DNA of 64,000 nucleotides, from NCBI RefSeq assembly GCF_018687715.1, contig NC_056752.1:51244653-51308652 (forward strand), written 5' to 3'. Under the pieces are notes generated by a model, which worked only from the letters and a program-made list of their open reading frames with translations, searched no databases and was not told the origin of the DNA. Source of the stretch: Carya illinoinensis. Taxonomy: Eukaryota > Streptophyta > Magnoliopsida > Fagales > Juglandaceae. A program made the position numbers and the translations under genes. Shown one piece after another: positions 60,801 through 64,000 of the stretch (its first letter is position 1; each line of letters starts with the position of its first letter).

Positions 60801-63800
60801 TGAAATCCTATTGGCACCAATGGGACATAAGAGACAGGTATCAAAAGGTTTTGTTGATGACACTAATGGGAAAGTGGCGGAGGGACTGATATCAATTTTA
60901 AAAGTCCAGGGAGTAAAAATTAAAAAAATTCAAATTTGAATCTCAGAGACCAACCTGTCCATACTGAAAATATAATGACCAATTGTTACTTTACCTGATT
61001 TTTTTGTCACGTGTTTTGGTTTTCACTTGTTCTTCATTTTTTTTTATGGCAGGTTTGTTAATGAAAGAATTGAAGTCTTAGTCCTTAACATGACCAAAGC
61101 GAAAAAAGGGGCCTTGACAGTAGAAGGGGCATCTCAGTCCAGATCAGACGAGTCTTCAAGGATTTCATCGGATCATTTTTCTAAGTTCTTGGATCCTACT
61201 GCTACTGGTGTTGAACTAGTGCAGTTAAAAAATGATCAGTCTAGAACTGCTGCAAATACTTCTGCAACAGATAATGCAAATGGAAATAAAGATCCACTGC
61301 TTTCCCTTGATCCTCGATCAATCCGTTCATTGAACTCATTGCCTTTCAACTTCCAAACAAGTGATGAAAAAGGTATTCAACGAAATGTCTCAGGAGGGGA
61401 ATGGGGTGACATGTTAGATCAGATTTCCCGCAGAAAGACTCAAGCCCTTGCTCCTGAACATTTTGAGAACATGTGGACAAAAGGTAGGGATTATAGAAAG
61501 AAGGTAGGTGAAAATCGGGTAATTGGACAAGTACCACAGGGTTCTTCAGCAGGGAAGTCCGTTAAAGTGGATCACTCAAAGGAAATATCCAAGACCAAAG
61601 AAAAGAACACTGTAGCCAAGGGTAATCACTCTGAGAGTAGCACTGTTCACTCTGGATATACTGATCGGCTTCCCATAGTAAACTCATTCCTCCCTACAGA
61701 TCGGAACATATCAAGTCGCACTTCATTTATTTCATATGAAGATGATGAACAAAACAACCTTATGCGTTTGGAGGAGGTTGACTCAGGGAGCAGTACTTCT
61801 TATACATCTGAAGATGAAGAAACTGGCAATGTGACAGGCCTTGATTCTCCTGGAACTAAAGTATGGGATGGTAGAAGTATCAGAAATCTGGCTATTTCTC
61901 ACATTCATCACCCACTTGAAAATTCAGAAGGCCTTGTAGGAAAGAAGACTGGTAAAGGGCATATTCACTATCAAAGATTAGCTAGAACCCAGGCTGGCTG
62001 TAAAAGGTCTAGACGAAGCAGTCAGAAGACCCATGTTTGGCAGGAGGTTGAGAGAACAAGTTTCTTGTCTGGCGATGGGCTGGATATACTTAGTTCCGCA
62101 AAAGGATATGCCAATGGCGAGGACTCTAGTGATGATTATGAGATTGAAAATTCAGGTAGAGTTCAAAGTGGAGCAGCTGCTTCTTCATCCGCACCTTCTT
62201 TTTCTGTACCAGAAAGTCATAGTTTGACTGTTAATTCCCTGCACAACACACTGTCAGGGGCTTCATTTTTTAAGTTGAGATGTGAGGTACTTACCATAAA
62301 GCTCTGTACTTTCTCTTGTTTTGGCATGCTTAGTTTTTGGTTTTCTAATAATCCTAAAACATGCAAAGAACATAAGCTCATTTTCTGTGACAGGTATTGG
62401 GTGCGAATATTGTGAGAAGTGGCTCAAAAACATTTGCTGTTTATTCTATATCTGTTGCAGATGTAGATAATAACAGTTGGTCGATCAAAAGAAGGTGCCA
62501 AGGATTATGCTGTAAATGTTCTGGTTTTGTCCATTAATGGGCTATGTGATTGTGAGATTCAAACAATAATGACTGTAACATTTTATATAACTGTAAGTCA
62601 AATCTCTTGTTTTTTTCCAATAACAGGTTTCGTCACTTTGAGGAGCTCCATCGGCGTCTAAAAGAGTTTCAGGAATATAATCTTCATTTGCCACCAAAGC
62701 ATTTTCTATCGACAGGTTTAGATGTACCTGTCATTCAAGAAAGGTGTAAATTGCTTGACAAATATTTAAAGGTCAACCACTGAATCTCACTTTTCTGATC
62801 ATTTGGAGTATAAAATTCAACTATTTAGAAGAAATATCTGTGTCTGAGATGTGTTGGAATTTCAAACTAAATTCTGATCGCTATTCTTGCTGGCTTGCTC
62901 TTTCTTGTTGAGATGTATGTATTTTGTGATATTTTTTCTTACGTCTTTGCTTCATTTCTTACTGATAGTTCTTCCAAAATCTAAAGATGCTTATGCTTAT
63001 TCAAAGTTTTTTTCTTTTTTTGTTGTTTTTTTTGTGGGGGGGGGGGGGAAGAGCCCCTCTCACCCACAAGTTAGACTAATCTCCTGGGCACTTACAAATG
63101 GGCCCACTGACAAGTGATTGGTAAACTCAAGAAAATGCCTCGGGAAATTCCCCTACAGGGGAAGCAAACATGTGTCCTAGGATCTTGACTTCTTAAGGCA
63201 TGGTCTATGACCAACTTTTCTACCCATGGGATTATAATAACCACTAAATTTGGAATTTGAGTGCAGCTTACCTATGAGAAACAACTCCACTTTATGCTTT
63301 ACTAGCTAATTTTATCTCCTTATGCTGGGTAATACTACTGTCTGTTGTTTCCTATCGTTCAATAACATTATGTGTTGTTGTTCTTCAGAAACTCATGCAG
63401 CTTCCAACAATTTCAAGATCAATTGAAGTTTGGGACTTTCTCAGTGTTGACTCTCAGGTTCTGTATTTTCTTCTTCTCTTTTGGCTGAATTTTTTCCTTC
63501 AGCTAGAAGAGTGGTGACGTTGGATCTCTGCTTCTGAGGAGAAGTTTTATTGTTATTTTTTTTACTATTGCAGACTTATCTGTTCTCGAATTCCTTTTCT
63601 ATCATTGAAACTTTGTCAGGTATATCATGTTTTAATGCACAATGCTGAACTTAGGTTATGTCTTTTTCCTTTCCTTTGACTCATCCTATCTTTCCATATT
63701 TGTTGGGAACTTTCTAGTTGATCTAGAGGATAAGCCATCAGAAAAGAGTAAAAAGCTTCCAAATTTACTTGGACCTGTTACCAACAACGTATCTTCAAGG

Positions 63801-64000
63801 AGAGAACATTTAGGCTCCGAAAGTAAGGAGCCTGCATTCCATGCGAAGAGTAATGTTATGGCAGATGGGCTACGATCAAATGGAAAAGGCATGTCTCATT
63901 TTCCTGTAAAACATCTTGGCAAAGAATTCAGAAATTCATTTAATAATTCTGGTGGTGATTCAGATGCTAGGCTGCAAAACTATGCAGCTTCACCCACTTA
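57833..64000 (+). CDS. PXA/PX-domain sorting-nexin-like membrane protein, 3' truncated by window edge
   Basis: Likely peripheral-to-integral membrane protein of the SNX13/PXA-type sorting nexin group, binding phosphoinositides. Visible exons: 57833-57941, 59203-59596, 59718-59895, 60042-60181, 61053-62286, 62394-62494, 62627-62771, 63389-63457, 63574-63619 and 63718 to the edge. Frames join throughout, giving about 900 codons so far. The start is set by an in-frame stop just upstream (57812) and by MSTLRQQVSVREL. Two hydrophobic segments lie at about 22-36 and 43-59, and a PXA-like region at about 95-290. A long acidic/Ser-rich linker (exon 5) follows. The PX domain at about 688-805 has RFRHFEELHRRL, PPKHF and ERCKLLDKYLK. 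The expected C-terminal nexin domain lies beyond the window. The donor after exon 4 is GC if the usual SPRFVNE join is used. Confidence 0.93.
58443..58685 (-). mobile_element. Retroposon in PX gene intron 1
   Basis: A 243-bp insertion starting with a poly(T) on the plus strand, flanked by CTAGATTTCATATTG (58428-58442) and CTAGATTTCATCTTG (58686-58700), 14 of 15 identical. Short 3' end of a LINE or a SINE; no Pol III boxes were recognised. Confidence 0.7.
60182..60183 (+). other. Probable GC splice donor of PX gene intron 4
   Basis: The conserved join SPR-FVNE needs a donor at AG|GCATGC. A canonical GT six bases downstream (60188) would also keep frame but insert His-Ala. The choice cannot be made from DNA alone. 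Confidence 0.5.
60219..60992. mobile_element. TIR element in PX gene intron 4
   Basis: AAAGTACTAAATTAGTC at the left and GACCAATTGTTACTTT at the right are imperfect inverted repeats. The inner part is unusually GC-rich (60470-60720) with repeats of CCACC and GGGTGG. It is perhaps MULE-like. No clear target duplication. Confidence 0.5.

Noticed and set aside
61027..62415. 462-aa single ORF in the PX gene
   Set aside because: It reads past the acceptor at 61053 and the donor at 62286 into introns. Only 61053-62286 is used as exon 5.

Overview
This is a window of a plant nuclear genome from a woody eudicot. The genes are split by GT-AG introns and sit in a very AT-rich, repeat-filled background. 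Several AT-rich MITEs carry ends of the type GTTTGGATAGTGA...GATGAGATGAG. I associate such repeats with Fagales, and most with walnut/hickory (Juglandaceae), but that taxonomic call is inference from memory and not a search result.

Five protein-coding host genes are supported exon by exon. (1) and (2) At 933-4437 and 22674-26683, both on the minus strand, lie two intact 12-exon TauE/SafE-family anion exporter genes (481 and 478 aa). They have the same exon phases and nearly the same exon lengths, so they are tandem paralogues. (3) At 31743-34994 (minus) is a 7-exon Rab7/RABG3 small GTPase of 206 aa with a CxC prenylation tail. (4) At 36678-45349 (minus) is an 8-exon PERK-type proline-rich receptor-like kinase of 566 aa. 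Its large introns hold a SINE, truncated LINE ends, a hAT-like element and MITEs. (5) From 57833 to the window edge (plus) is a PXA/PX-domain sorting-nexin-like membrane protein. Ten exons are visible and its C terminus lies outside the window.

Between the two TauE genes sits a complete, apparently very young LTR retrotransposon (6281-15401) flanked by a 5-bp duplication, TCATG. It has large LTRs (3255 and 3606 bp), a tRNA-iMet primer site and a purine tract, but no intact gag-pol, so it is a non-autonomous derivative of a Ty3/gypsy (Tekay/Del-like) element. Its interior carries an antisense gene-like cassette: duplicated upstream motif, TATA box, a 142-aa ORF and AATAAA. The LTRs contain an array of hairpin-forming minisatellite units, 5 in one LTR and 11 in the other. 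A diverged solo LTR of the same family, with its own 5-bp duplication (ATTCA), lies on the minus strand at 51480-54877.

The remaining intergenic DNA (15.4-22.6, 26.8-31.7, 35-36.6, 45.4-51.5 and 54.9-57.8 kb) is mostly AT-rich repeats. It includes a Tourist-type MITE with TTA duplications, two hAT-like elements with 8-bp duplications, palindromic MITEs and microsatellites. I see no rRNA, tRNA gene or CRISPR. The five genes have unrelated cellular roles (membrane anion export, late endosome/vacuole traffic, cell-wall sensing, phosphoinositide-linked sorting). Their proximity does not suggest a functional cluster beyond the tandem TauE pair.
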